From Methylococcales symbiont of Hymedesmia sp. n. MRB-2018 (GTDB taxonomy: Bacteria; Pseudomonadota; Gammaproteobacteria; Methylococcales; Methylomonadaceae): a stretch of DNA of 43,578 nt. Where the stretch lies: the NCBI GenBank assembly GCA_003666385.1, contig QPIN01000046.1, forward strand, positions 1-43,578. Reading direction: 5' to 3'. Below are positions 1-7,305 of this stretch, piece by piece. The translations under genes were made by a program, and so were the position numbers. The notes beneath the pieces were generated by a model that searched no databases, was not told the origin of the DNA, and saw only the letters and a program-made list of their open reading frames with translations. Position 1 is the first letter of the stretch. The number at the start of each line of letters is the position of its first letter.

Positions 1-248
1 ATGAAGCGATGATTTTGCAGCTGGCTAAAAGCCATGATGTGCTGGTGACGATTGAAGAAAATGTCTTGTCTGGTGGTGCAGGTAGTTTAGTTAATGGCTT
101 TTTACAGGCACAGCAAATTTTAATGCCGGTACTGAATATTGCTTTGCCTGATGCCTTTATTGAGCAGGGGACTAGAGAAGAATTACTGGCACAATGTGGC
201 TTGGATGCTAAAGGGGTTTTGAAGAGTATTGAAGGCTTTTGTGCATAA
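1..248 (+). CDS. dxs: 1-deoxy-D-xylulose-5-phosphate synthase, C-terminal end (partial)
   Basis: The window opens inside this gene; the first complete in-frame codon is at position 3, and about 81 C-terminal residues remain. The enzyme condenses pyruvate and glyceraldehyde 3-phosphate to DXP in a thiamine-diphosphate-dependent reaction, the first step of the MEP isoprenoid pathway, in the cytosol. The visible part matches the C-terminal transketolase domain: VTIEENVLSGGAGS, then VLNIALPDAFIEQGT, then GLDAKG, the conserved tail order of Dxs. The first ATG in frame (position 9) is internal, not the start. The stop at 246-248 lies 43 bp before apt on the same strand, so co-transcription is possible. 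Assignment is by family resemblance. Confidence 0.93.
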   Translation, partial: EAMILQLAKSHDVLVTIEENVLSGGAGSLVNGFLQAQQILMPVLNIALPDAFIEQGTREELLAQCGLDAKGVLKSIEGFCA

Positions 249-291
249 ACCGTAACTACATCTGGGGACTAAATATACTGTAGATAAAAAA

Positions 292-807
292 ATGGATAGA
301 TTAAAAAATAAAATTCGTGATATTCCTAATTTCCCAAAACCAGGAATTATTTTTAAAGATATTACACCGTTAGTTAAAGACCCTGCTGCACTACGACTCT
401 CGGTTCATCAGCTGATTCATCCTTTTCTAGGAACAGATATTACGGCTGTTGCAGGTATGGAAGCCCGAGGATTTATTTTTGCTTCATTGGTCGCTTGGGA
501 ATTAGGGATTCCATTTATTCCACTGAGAAAACCAGGAAAATTACCTTATGATACTGAAAGCGTTTCCTATGATCTTGAATATGGCTCAGCCACCTTAGAA
601 GCACATATAGATTCATTTGAAAAAGACGACCGTGTTTTGCTGATTGACGACCTGCTAGCTACAGGCGGCACAGCAAAAGCCAGTTGTGAATTAGTAGAAA
701 AACTAGGTGCTAAAGTTGCAGCCCTTGCCTTTGTAATTGAACTAGATTTTTTACAAGGCCGTGAAAAACTTAAAGACTATGAAATACATTCCTTATTGCA
801 TTATTAA
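292..807 (+). CDS. apt: Adenine phosphoribosyltransferase
   Basis: Cytosolic purine salvage enzyme converting adenine and PRPP to AMP and pyrophosphate. The 171-residue length is normal. The N-terminal block IPNFPKPGIIFKDITPL (about 11-27) is the Apt signature, followed by AGMEARGFIF (54-63) and the PRPP-binding loop VLLIDDLLATGGTA (115-128), with the two acidic residues and the TGGT turn all present. It follows dxs by 43 bp on the same strand and is probably the last gene of that unit, since lolA converges on it. Function is secure from these motifs. Confidence 0.97.
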   Translation: MDRLKNKIRDIPNFPKPGIIFKDITPLVKDPAALRLSVHQLIHPFLGTDITAVAGMEARGFIFASLVAWELGIPFIPLRKPGKLPYDTESVSYDLEYGSATLEAHIDSFEKDDRVLLIDDLLATGGTAKASCELVEKLGAKVAALAFVIELDFLQGREKLKDYEIHSLLHY

Positions 808-880
808 AATATTATCACTACCTTAAAACTCATCGCTTTATAGCATTCTCAAGAATAAATGGTATTAGTATCGAATACTC

Positions 881-925
881 AAAACAAGTGCTGCAAGAAA
901 ACAACCACTGTGTAGCACTTGTTTT
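881..925. terminator. Bidirectional terminator hairpin between apt and lolA
   Basis: Perfect 12-bp arms AAAACAAGTGCT (881-892) and AGCACTTGTTTT (914-925) enclose a 21-nt loop. The T-rich outer arm serves either direction. It lies between the convergent apt and lolA genes and its right arm overlaps the lolA stop codon. Confidence 0.65.
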
Positions 926-1562
926 AATTCTCAAAAACATCAACACCTTCATCTGCGGTAAATTCAAAAATTTCTTTTTCTATTTTGCTATTAGTTTTTA
1001 CATTAGAAAAATAGATACGTGTTAATTGACCAAAATTATCACTTAATTCCATACCGCCTATAGCCCCATCATTAAGCCCAATAAGAATATAGTTAAACCC
1101 ACTTTCTTCATTTTTTGGCGATAATTTGACCCATTGTAAGTCTTCATCTACCCCTTGATCTTGCAGAGTAAAATTTTCGTCTAAATCTATCTCACCACTT
1201 AATAATAAAGCGGGTGTTGCTCCCAGCGAGTCATCCATTTTTTTTATAGTCACTTGCTCAAGGTCTGCATCATAAAAGTAGATTTTACCTTTAGCTGAAA
1301 CAATTTCTTGAACATAAGGTGTTTTATAGCTCCAACGGAATTGACCAGGGCGACTTAAATAAAACAGTCCTTCACTGCTTTCTACTGGCTGGTTATTTTC
1401 ATTCAACGTCACTTGTTTAAAATCAGCCGTTAATGACTTGGTAGTTGCTAAAAATGATTTTAATTGTTCAACAGGCAATGGCTCTGCATGAATCTGACTG
1501 GGAAAAAATACAGCTAGAAAAACGGATACCTTAATACTATTGCTTATCATCATTTTTTTCAT
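924..1562 (-). CDS. lolA: Outer-membrane lipoprotein carrier protein LolA
   Basis: Periplasmic chaperone that takes lipoproteins from LolCDE at the inner membrane and hands them to LolB at the outer membrane. The 212-residue product has a signal peptide (about residues 1-26, Lys-rich start, hydrophobic core, cleavage after QIHA). The mature part shows the LolA fold landmarks: LTADFKQVT, then SEGLFYLSRPGQFRWSYKTPY near residues 63-84, and GKIYFYDADLEQVT. A gene of this family often sits beside ftsK; here it is downstream of mrcB, separated by a dispersed repeat, so it is probably transcribed separately. Assignment is by family pattern. Confidence 0.93.
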   Translation of the reverse strand: MKKMMISNSIKVSVFLAVFFPSQIHAEPLPVEQLKSFLATTKSLTADFKQVTLNENNQPVESSEGLFYLSRPGQFRWSYKTPYVQEIVSAKGKIYFYDADLEQVTIKKMDDSLGATPALLLSGEIDLDENFTLQDQGVDEDLQWVKLSPKNEESGFNYILIGLNDGAIGGMELSDNFGQLTRIYFSNVKTNSKIEKEIFEFTADEGVDVFEN

Positions 1563-1576
1563 AATCTTTCTTTTAT

Positions 1577-1704
1577 GTAACTACTCAGCGTACTCCGCAA
1601 CTGCTTAGATTGCCCTCTATTTTGTTCAAGAGCAAGACGAAAGCGCGGAGTTTACTAGGTGTAAATGTGCGCTTTCAACACGGCTATTGAACAAAATAGA
1701 GGGT
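1577..1704. repeat. Dispersed MITE-like repeat, full copy 1
   Basis: About 128 bp between lolA and mrcB. It starts GTAACTACTCAGCGTACTCC and contains perfect 17-bp inverted arms, CCCTCTATTTTGTTCAA (1613-1629) and its reverse complement (1687-1703), around a GC-richer middle. The same sequence recurs at 41126-41265, with fragments near 4103, 10776 and 21125. It has no coding capacity, so it resembles a miniature inverted-repeat element or an extended REP-type palindrome. Confidence 0.8.
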
Positions 1705-1715
1705 ATTTAGCCTGT

Positions 1716-4049
1716 CTAAAAATTATCTTGTAGAAAATCATTAAACCAAGTTTTTGCTCTATTTACAGTACTAGAAGCACATGGAGAATACTGCTCAGGG
1801 GCTGAACCTTTTATGAATGGATAAGAAACTGCATCTGCACAGTCTTCATTGGCAAGCAATCCATCATAGGGATCAATCCAATGCCTTTCTATATTATCTG
1901 GTGCTATTAAATCAACAGGCTGTTTTGAAATTTGCTTCATTAAACTCGTCCATATTTGTAATGCGCCTGAGCCACCTGTTAATCCTGTGGGTTTGTTATC
2001 ATCACGCCCAACCCAGAAAACAGAAAGATAATCTCCGCTAAAACCTGCAAACCAACTGTCTCTTAACTTATTAGTTGTTCCTGTTTTACCTGCTAAAGCA
2101 AATTCTCTTGGAATAGATAGATAAGCTGAACGCCCTGTGCCAATGCTCATCACTTGTTGAAGTATCTTATTGGTTATATAGGTAGCTGCCGGATCTAGCA
2201 CTTGTCGCAACGTGTAAGGATAACTTTGTATGCGTTCTCCATCAGCCGCGATGACCGCTTGAATAGAACGTAAAGGCGTTAAAAAACCATCACCTGCAAG
2301 CGTTTGGTACATCTGAGTCACCTCTAGCGGTGTTAAAGGGGTTGCACCTAATAATAATGAGGGAAATAAATCAACCGATCTACTAACCCCCATATTTCGC
2401 AAAGTTTTGGCAATTCTGGCAATACCTATATCCATACCCAGATGCACTGTTGCCAAATTGTATGACTTGGCTAAAGCAATATGTAGAGGCACTTCACCAT
2501 GTTCCTTATTATCATAATTTTTGGGTTTCCAGTCTTCTCCATTTTTACCTTTGACAGTGATTGCAGTATCACTGATATAGGTGTTTATATTATATCTGTC
2601 AGGGTATTCCAAAGCGGTTAAATAAACCACTGGCTTAATCAAAGAACCTATCGGTCTGAGTGCCTTCAATGCTCTGTTAAAACCAACACCTCTTGGGTTT
2701 CTGCCACCTGCTAACGCAACAATTTCTCCACTCTCTCGTCGGGTAACAATAGAGGCTGTTTGCAATTTACGGGTATTAGGTTTTTTTTCTAAATATGCTA
2801 ATTTTTGAGTGATTGTTTTTTCCAACACTTTCTGTATCTGTGTATCCAGTGTGGTAAAAATTCTTAACCCTTCCGAAGTTAAATCATCCTCTCTGTATTC
2901 CTTCCTTAACTCTTTTTTTACCAAATCCAAAAAACTGGGGTAGCGATTAACTGAGCGATGGCTACGTGAAATAACATTAAGTTTTTTCTTTTTGGCTGAA
3001 ATTTCCTGTTTTTTAGTGATATAGCCTTGCTGATGCATTTTTTCTAACACTAGGTTACGGCGTTTAATAGAACGATCTTTATAGCGTCGAGGATCATAAT
3101 AAGACGGGCCACGTACCAGAGCAACTAAAGCAGCAACATTATGTAAAGCTAAGCTTTTTAGTGGTTGACCAAAATAAAACTCACTGGCCAGACCAAATCC
3201 ATGTACCGAACTAGCACCATCCTGACCTAAATATATTTCATTAAGATAGGCTTCCAGGATTTCATCTTTCTGGTAATGGTATTCTAAAATCAAAGCCATA
3301 AAGGCTTCATTGATCTTACGCCACAAGCGTTTTTCTGAACTCAGATAAAAGTTCTTTACCAATTGCTGGGTAATGGTACTCCCGCCCTGAACTACGGTTC
3401 CAGCACTGATATTAGCCCACAAAGCTCTGACTATGGCCTTGGGTGATACACCAAAATGATGATAAAAGTTACGGTCTTCGGTGGCCATCAGTCCTTGAAT
3501 CAAACTATTTGGTGTATTCTCCAGTTTTATCAGAATACGATCTTCTTTACGCGTTGGATAGAAACTACCTACATGAACAGGATCCATCCTTAGAATGGGC
3601 ATTTCTGTAAATGTTTTCAGGTTGATTATTTTCTGAACGGATTTGTTGGAAAAAATGATCCTTAATTGCTGACTACTCTGCTTTTTATCCCAAAAATTAA
3701 AACTCCGCGTTTTTAAGCTAATTTGTTGACCCTTTTTATAGTAAGTGGCTACTGAACTTAAACTATAGTCACGTCTATAACGCAGTTGTAGTAATAAATC
3801 TTCAAACTCCTCTATGGTCATTTGATAACTTTGGTAAACCTCAACAGGACTAGCATAAACTCTGGCAGGAATCGACCAGCGTTTGCCTTCAAATTGTTTT
3901 CTAACCGTGTAATCCAGATAACCAATATAAGAACAAAACAAAAATACAAAGCCAAGAAAACAATAAAGTAATAACTTCTTAAACCAGTGCAACGGTTGTT
4001 TAATCACCTTCTTTTTTCTAGCTTTACTTTTTGTTATTTTTTTAGCCAT
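1716..4049 (-). CDS. mrcB: Bifunctional penicillin-binding protein 1B
   Basis: Class A PBP that polymerises glycan strands from lipid II and cross-links them in the periplasm while anchored in the inner membrane. In the 777-residue product a basic cytoplasmic tail precedes one membrane helix (about 25-45), then a UB2H-like segment (about 58-150, the part that binds LpoB in E. coli). The GT51 glycosyltransferase has catalytic Glu191 in ATEDRNFYHHFG and the GGSTITQQLVKN motif (222-233). The transpeptidase has Ser469 in SLIK, SYN at 529-531 and KTGT at 655-658, so all active-site motifs are intact. It stands alone, about 150 bp upstream of lolA. Confidence 0.95.
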   Translation of the reverse strand: MAKKITKSKARKKKVIKQPLHWFKKLLLYCFLGFVFLFCSYIGYLDYTVRKQFEGKRWSIPARVYASPVEVYQSYQMTIEEFEDLLLQLRYRRDYSLSSVATYYKKGQQISLKTRSFNFWDKKQSSQQLRIIFSNKSVQKIINLKTFTEMPILRMDPVHVGSFYPTRKEDRILIKLENTPNSLIQGLMATEDRNFYHHFGVSPKAIVRALWANISAGTVVQGGSTITQQLVKNFYLSSEKRLWRKINEAFMALILEYHYQKDEILEAYLNEIYLGQDGASSVHGFGLASEFYFGQPLKSLALHNVAALVALVRGPSYYDPRRYKDRSIKRRNLVLEKMHQQGYITKKQEISAKKKKLNVISRSHRSVNRYPSFLDLVKKELRKEYREDDLTSEGLRIFTTLDTQIQKVLEKTITQKLAYLEKKPNTRKLQTASIVTRRESGEIVALAGGRNPRGVGFNRALKALRPIGSLIKPVVYLTALEYPDRYNINTYISDTAITVKGKNGEDWKPKNYDNKEHGEVPLHIALAKSYNLATVHLGMDIGIARIAKTLRNMGVSRSVDLFPSLLLGATPLTPLEVTQMYQTLAGDGFLTPLRSIQAVIAADGERIQSYPYTLRQVLDPAATYITNKILQQVMSIGTGRSAYLSIPREFALAGKTGTTNKLRDSWFAGFSGDYLSVFWVGRDDNKPTGLTGGSGALQIWTSLMKQISKQPVDLIAPDNIERHWIDPYDGLLANEDCADAVSYPFIKGSAPEQYSPCASSTVNRAKTWFNDFLQDNF

Positions 4050-4102
4050 GGGTTATCAAAAATAATATGCATTTAAGACAATAAATATCTAATGGACAGA
4101 TC

Positions 4103-4133
4103 TAAGTAGTTACGGCGTACGCTGAGTAGTTAC
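4103..4133. repeat. Fragment of the dispersed MITE-like repeat
   Basis: TAAGTAGTTACGGCGTACGCTGAGTAGTTAC-type sequence corresponding to the joined outer ends of the repeat seen in full at 41126-41265 (inverted orientation), without its centre. It lies just upstream of mrcB. Confidence 0.55.
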
Positions 4134-4168
4134 TTATTTTTTAGCTTTTTTCACAGCATTTAGAATAA

Positions 4169-4513
4169 TCAGGATTCAAGTGAGCTATCCTTTTTATCAT
4201 CAACTGGATACATGCGTAGACTACAACGAAAATCATTAGAATATTTAAAACCAATATCAGACACCAGACTCCTATCAATAGTAGTCAAGTTTAATGCCGT
4301 CATCATCGCTGCTTTTTGAAAACGAGAACACTTTCTAACCAGCACTGACAATAAATAAAGCCCATCATCTTCACTGACCTCATCTTTATCAACCATAATT
4401 TGAAGCATATTACTGATTTTTAAAAAAGCAGCAATTCTCTTTTTACGATTTATAAAACCAATGGGAGGAATACTGCTATAGAGTTTGTCGTATGCTACTA
4501 AGGTCTTATCCAT
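4169..4513 (-). CDS. Hypothetical protein, 114 aa
   Basis: I do not recognise this protein. It is a mostly alpha-helical-looking cytoplasmic product without signal peptide or membrane helix. It has a basic stretch (RKKRIAAFLK, about 23-32), a dense acidic patch (DKDEVSEDD, 42-50), and a charged C-terminal tail ending DDKKDSSLES. Codon use is AT-rich like the neighbouring genes. It lies in the accessory patch between mrcB and the toxin-antitoxin genes. The ATG is the first in frame; a purine-rich stretch (GATAAAGAAAAACAAATG on the minus strand) precedes it, without a strong Shine-Dalgarno. A real gene is likely from length and composition; function is unknown. Confidence 0.6.
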   Translation of the reverse strand: MDKTLVAYDKLYSSIPPIGFINRKKRIAAFLKISNMLQIMVDKDEVSEDDGLYLLSVLVRKCSRFQKAAMMTALNLTTIDRSLVSDIGFKYSNDFRCSLRMYPVDDKKDSSLES

Positions 4514-4590
4514 TTGTTTTTCTTTATCTGTTAGGTTTTAAATAATTAGGGTCAAAATAGAATTATTCTACTCTAGCCCTAATTAGTCCG

Positions 4591-4734
4591 CTACTCTTGT
4601 GCCCTGATTAATTGATTCTCTCTTCTAGCTAGTGAATCAATTTCAGTCACAAGTTTGTTGCAGTCAAATTGATCATATTTTAGACCAGAGGTATACGACC
4701 CTGTAATTTGTGATAGAGGTGTAGGTATATTCAT
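4591..4734 (-). pseudogene. 47-aa ORF, remnant of a small coiled-coil (lipo)protein family
   Basis: The ORF reads MNIPTPLSQITGSYTSG then LKYDQFDCNKLVTEIDSLA and RRENQLIRAQE, then stops. The pattern D-C-N-x-L-x-x-E-x-x-x-L-x-R-R-E-x-Q-L resembles the mature part of small bacterial lipoproteins in which a Cys-containing segment is followed by a charged helix. Members I recall are longer on both sides, so this looks like an internal fragment with lost signal peptide and C-terminus. It is too short to be certain that it is expressed. It lies between the 114-aa gene and higA on the same strand. Confidence 0.4.
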
Positions 4735-4813
4735 ACGGCCTGATATACTTAAATCCTTGAATCACTTGCCATTTAAAAGGTGCGTTTTTTCGCATCACAA
4801 AAAATGTGACATT

Positions 4814-5218
4814 TTAAATGCCCAAGTGGATTTTTTTGTTATGTTTTGTATTAGCCAATTCATGAGCTTCTGCTAATAAACTTTCATAAGGTATATGTAA
4901 GTTTTTATGTAAGCACTTAATCATTTTTAAGCTTAAAGGACGTTTACGATTGAGAATTTCTGACACTCTTCCACTACTCCCTATATATTCTTCTATATCT
5001 CGTGCTTTTAAGTCTTGCTGCTCCATTCTAAATTTAATGGCAGCAACAGGATCAGGCGGTGTAATTGGGTAATGTTTATTTTCATAGGCTTCAATTAAAG
5101 TAACTAAAACCTCCATATCATCAGCTTCTTTAGTTCCTGCCTTTGCTTGAAATACTTTCTCAAGTTGGCAAAAACTTTCCTGTAGATCTTTTTCACTACG
5201 GATTGGTTTAATATTCAT
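4814..5218 (-). CDS. higA: HigA-type antitoxin (helix-turn-helix)
   Basis: Antitoxin of a type II module: binds and neutralises HigB and represses the operon. The 134-residue product resembles the long HigA form (COG5499 type) with an N-terminal helical segment and a C-terminal HTH around residues 63-115 (AIKFRMEQQDLKARDIEEYI, then SSGRVSEILNRKRPLSLKMI, where the recognition helix is expected). Order is toxin first, antitoxin second, typical of higBA, with an 11-bp overlap (5208-5218), which suggests translational coupling. Assignment rests on family pattern plus partner. Confidence 0.87.
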   Translation of the reverse strand: MNIKPIRSEKDLQESFCQLEKVFQAKAGTKEADDMEVLVTLIEAYENKHYPITPPDPVAAIKFRMEQQDLKARDIEEYIGSSGRVSEILNRKRPLSLKMIKCLHKNLHIPYESLLAEAHELANTKHNKKIHLGI

Positions 5219-5516
5219 TTACGTCCTCAACATTAATTTTATCGTATTGGGCATCTGTTCCAACAAACTTAACCCAAACGATACTTGCTTGATATTGAAT
5301 TTCAACTATTACCCTGTATTTATTGCCACCAATATTAAATACAACCCTATTATTTTTGCAGATACTTGCATTTGCATATTGGCTTTTTATAGTTTGAGGG
5401 GCCACCCAATTTGCTTTTATAGTTTCTTCATACCAACTTTCAATTGGATCTTGAGCATCACTATAAGCAGGAATTTTCCAAAATTTCTTTAATGTGCTTT
5501 TAGCAATTACACGCAT
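5208..5516 (-). CDS. higB: HigB-type mRNA interferase toxin
   Basis: Type II toxin expected to cleave mRNA on the ribosome, of the HigB_toxin/RelE-like fold. The product has 102 residues, close to the roughly 104 of E. coli HigB. Conserved features seen are STLKKFW near the start, WYEETIKANW (28-37), NRVVFNIGGNKYRVIVEIQY (55-74) and the closing WVKFVGTDAQYDKINVE typical of this family. It overlaps the downstream antitoxin. A palindrome just upstream of the ATG (5528-5542) includes the ribosome-binding purines, so repressor binding and translation start are close together. Confidence 0.9.
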   Translation of the reverse strand: MRVIAKSTLKKFWKIPAYSDAQDPIESWYEETIKANWVAPQTIKSQYANASICKNNRVVFNIGGNKYRVIVEIQYQASIVWVKFVGTDAQYDKINVEDVNEY

Positions 5517-5527
5517 AACTCAATATT

Positions 5528-5542
5528 CTCCCTAATAGGGAG
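5528..5542. promoter_or_regulatory. Candidate higBA operator palindrome
   Basis: CTCCCTA and TAGGGAG form perfect 7-bp arms around one central base. It lies 12 bp upstream of the higB start codon on the minus strand and its AGGGAG arm is also the best Shine-Dalgarno for higB. Toxin-antitoxin operons are usually autorepressed at such palindromes; binding by HigA is an inference. Confidence 0.55.
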
Positions 5543-5640
5543 CAAGTGTAAGTTAAAAATACTTTCTTCGTCAAATTTTAATTTTCAGCCGCGTTTAGGT
5601 AGCAAGTGCATCACCTACTAACTTTATACCAGATTTTTGA

Positions 5641-5680
5641 GCAAAACATCGCCTCCTCTCTATTTACTATAGAATTTTAA
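5641..5680 (-). repeat. Short dispersed repeat with embedded GAGGAG, copy 1
   Basis: On the minus strand this 40-bp stretch (starting TTAAAATTCTATAGTAAAT, ending GCGATGTTTTGC) matches 28280-28319 on the plus strand at 38 of 40 positions. It contains a GAGGAG purine box followed by ATG. Here the ATG opens only about 12 codons. Confidence 0.75.
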
Positions 5681-5732
5681 GAATCAAAGAGGTCACAAAA
5701 TCAAAAGGGTTAGTATCTGAAGCATCCCCATG

Positions 5733-5820
5733 AGAAAAATAAATTTTAACTAAAAATCAGTAATTTACAACTAAAATAAAAACCCACAAAAAAAGAGGTT
5801 TTTCTACAGCCTTGTTAGGT
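5733..5820 (+). repeat. Paired short repeats A and B, possible cassette boundary
   Basis: Repeat A (5733-5773, 41 bp) is identical to 24876-24916. Repeat B (5798-5820, GTTTTTCTACAGCC then TTGTTAGGT) matches 24530-24552 at about 20 of 23 positions. B ends with GTTAGGT, which fits the integron core consensus GTTRRRY. B overlaps the vapC stop codon. In the second location the same A and B sit at opposite ends of a truncated lysE gene. Confidence 0.6.
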
Positions 5821-6219
5821 TTCAATAAAATCTACTACCGAAGTTGCAACAGATGAAAATTCTCGTAAAACTTTTTTATCATTTGTAACGAGTGAAATAT
5901 TTAAGTACTGAGCTAAAGCAACAAATTCACAGTCATAAGATGAGCAGTTGCTTTTATTAACTAGCGTTAGAATTTGTGCTGATGGAATATCAAATTCATT
6001 ATGAGCCATAATAGATTCTACTGTCTCTTGAAGTTGGAGTGCTTTTTCAAAGGTAATAATTTCTTTTCTGAGGTACAGAGTTAAAACATTTCGGAATTCA
6101 CTTTTCCAGAGTGTTGGAGCGACCCATTCAGAATCAAGTTTATAAAGCTTATCAACTGTATCTGAGTATGGGGTTGGTAATAAAAGGTAAGAAATAATAT
6201 TTGTATCAGCAACTATCAT
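5815..6219 (-). CDS. VapC-type PIN-domain ribonuclease toxin
   Basis: PIN-domain toxin, expected to be a Mg-dependent RNase, often against tRNA or rRNA. The 134-residue product shows the acidic quartet of the fold: Asp5 (VADTNIISYL), Glu41 (WKSEFRNVL), Asp96 (SSYDCEFVALA) and Asp114 (LVTNDKKVL). The order TNxI, E in helix 3 and YD-x-x-Y/F-V-A-L-A is typical of VapC-like proteins. It starts inside the end of the antitoxin gene (4-bp overlap at 6216-6219), so the pair is translationally coupled. Its target cannot be read from the sequence. The stop codon lies in repeat B, so the gene's 3' end coincides with a repeated boundary. Confidence 0.9.
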   Translation of the reverse strand: MIVADTNIISYLLLPTPYSDTVDKLYKLDSEWVAPTLWKSEFRNVLTLYLRKEIITFEKALQLQETVESIMAHNEFDIPSAQILTLVNKSNCSSYDCEFVALAQYLNISLVTNDKKVLREFSSVATSVVDFIET

Positions 6220-6458
6220 GGTCTTCCTTCATTAATAGCTTTTTCAATATCTTGGGCAGTAATAATGTTTGGCTTAATTTGGGAGCGAAGAGCTTGAATA
6301 TTTGCGAGTCTATCTTCTGATGAGACTTTTTTAGGAAATAAATTATTTTTAAGACAAACTATAACCTCACTATTAATACTTCTATGATGTTGTTCTGCAA
6401 CGTGTTTTAATTCATTATATAGATCAGCAGGAATATTTTTTATGGTTAATGCAGGCAT
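6216..6458 (-). CDS. FitA/VapB-like ribbon-helix-helix antitoxin
   Basis: Antitoxin partner of the PIN protein. The 80-residue product begins MPALTIKNIPADLYNELKHV with AEQHHRSINSEVIVCL following: an Arc-type ribbon-helix-helix, where the beta strand (about 2-8) contacts DNA and two helices dimerise. The C-terminal half (about 45-80, ending DIEKAINEGRP) would wrap the toxin. The short strand IKNIPADLY is the FitA-like version of the fold. It is first in the operon and overlaps vapC by 4 bp; a perfect inverted repeat lies 27 bp upstream of its start, probably its own operator. Confidence 0.87.
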   Translation of the reverse strand: MPALTIKNIPADLYNELKHVAEQHHRSINSEVIVCLKNNLFPKKVSSEDRLANIQALRSQIKPNIITAQDIEKAINEGRP

Positions 6459-6484
6459 AGTAAAATTGAAACAAGTAAAAGGAG

Positions 6485-6508
6485 TTGCATTATGGTTGCA
6501 TAATGCAA
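6485..6508. promoter_or_regulatory. Candidate vapBC operator (perfect inverted repeat)
   Basis: TTGCATTAT (6485-6493) and ATAATGCAA (6500-6508) are perfect 9-bp arms with a 6-bp spacer, 27-50 bp upstream of the antitoxin start on the minus strand. RHH antitoxins bind such symmetric sites and autorepress. Just beyond lie GTTAAGC (6509-6516 region) and ACCTAAC, both fitting integron core-like patterns. Confidence 0.6.
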
Positions 6509-6565
6509 GTTAAGCAACTAAAAAACCTAACAAATACTTGCAAAGCAGATAAAGCTTAAAACAAT

Positions 6566-7303
6566 CTACCTTCTCTGTTTAAAAACCTCATACATCATAA
6601 TGCCAGCAGCAACTGATACATTAAGGCTTTCAACCTGACCTATCATAGGAATTTTAACAAGAAAATCACATTGTTGTTCTGTTAGTCGGCGAATGCCGGC
6701 CCCTTCTGTCCCCATGATCAACGCCAATGGGATAGTCAAATCGGCTGAGAAAACAGATTGTTCTGTATCACCTGTTGCCCCCATCAGCCAAATATTTTGT
6801 TGTTTCAACCAGCGACATGTTCTGGCCAAATTAGTCACCTGATAAACAGGCACAGTTTCAGCAGCACCACTAGCCACTTTACAGACCGTTGGGGTTATAC
6901 CCGATGAATTATCTTTAGTGATAATAATGCCATGCACCCCGGCAGCATCAGCGGTACGCAAGCAAGCACCTAGATTATGCGGGTCTTGAACTTGGTCTAA
7001 AATCAAAAAAAAAGGCACATCCGTCATGCTGGTGACAATATGCTTTAACGTATCTTCAGAATGCACACTAGGGAGTTCAACTTCAGCGACTATGCCTTGA
7101 TGGTTTTTACCATCGGTCATTTTATCCAGTCGCTTCCTGTCAGATGGCTCATAACTGATGGATAACTTTTGTAACTGACTCATTAACGCACTTTGTTTTT
7201 TATCTTTGCGTTGCCTATCAATCCAAACTTTGTTAATTTTATCGGCAGAATAATCTAATGCCGCTTGTACCGCATGAATACCAAATATCTTACTGCTATT
7301 CAT
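6566..7303 (-). CDS. rlmB: 23S rRNA (guanosine-2251-2'-O)-methyltransferase
   Basis: SPOUT-class (TrmH family) SAM-dependent enzyme that 2'-O-methylates G2251 in the ribosomal P loop of 23S rRNA. The 245-residue product has the N-terminal substrate-binding domain beginning SSKIFGIHAVQAAL and the three SpoU motifs in the knotted domain: DQVQDPHNLGACLRTADAAG with the catalytic Asn/Arg, LALIMGTEGAGIRRL, and IPMIGQVESLNVSVAAGI. It follows rnr by 2 bp, the conserved rnr-rlmB arrangement of gammaproteobacteria, so both are one transcript. Confidence 0.96.
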   Translation of the reverse strand: MNSSKIFGIHAVQAALDYSADKINKVWIDRQRKDKKQSALMSQLQKLSISYEPSDRKRLDKMTDGKNHQGIVAEVELPSVHSEDTLKHIVTSMTDVPFFLILDQVQDPHNLGACLRTADAAGVHGIIITKDNSSGITPTVCKVASGAAETVPVYQVTNLARTCRWLKQQNIWLMGATGDTEQSVFSADLTIPLALIMGTEGAGIRRLTEQQCDFLVKIPMIGQVESLNVSVAAGIMMYEVFKQRR

Positions 7304-7305
7304 AA

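Noticed and set aside
5797-5820. Complete attC site at the vapC end
   Set aside because: The GTTAGGT box and repeat B are there, but no matching inverted left half could be found in the sequence on the left; kept only as a possible boundary.
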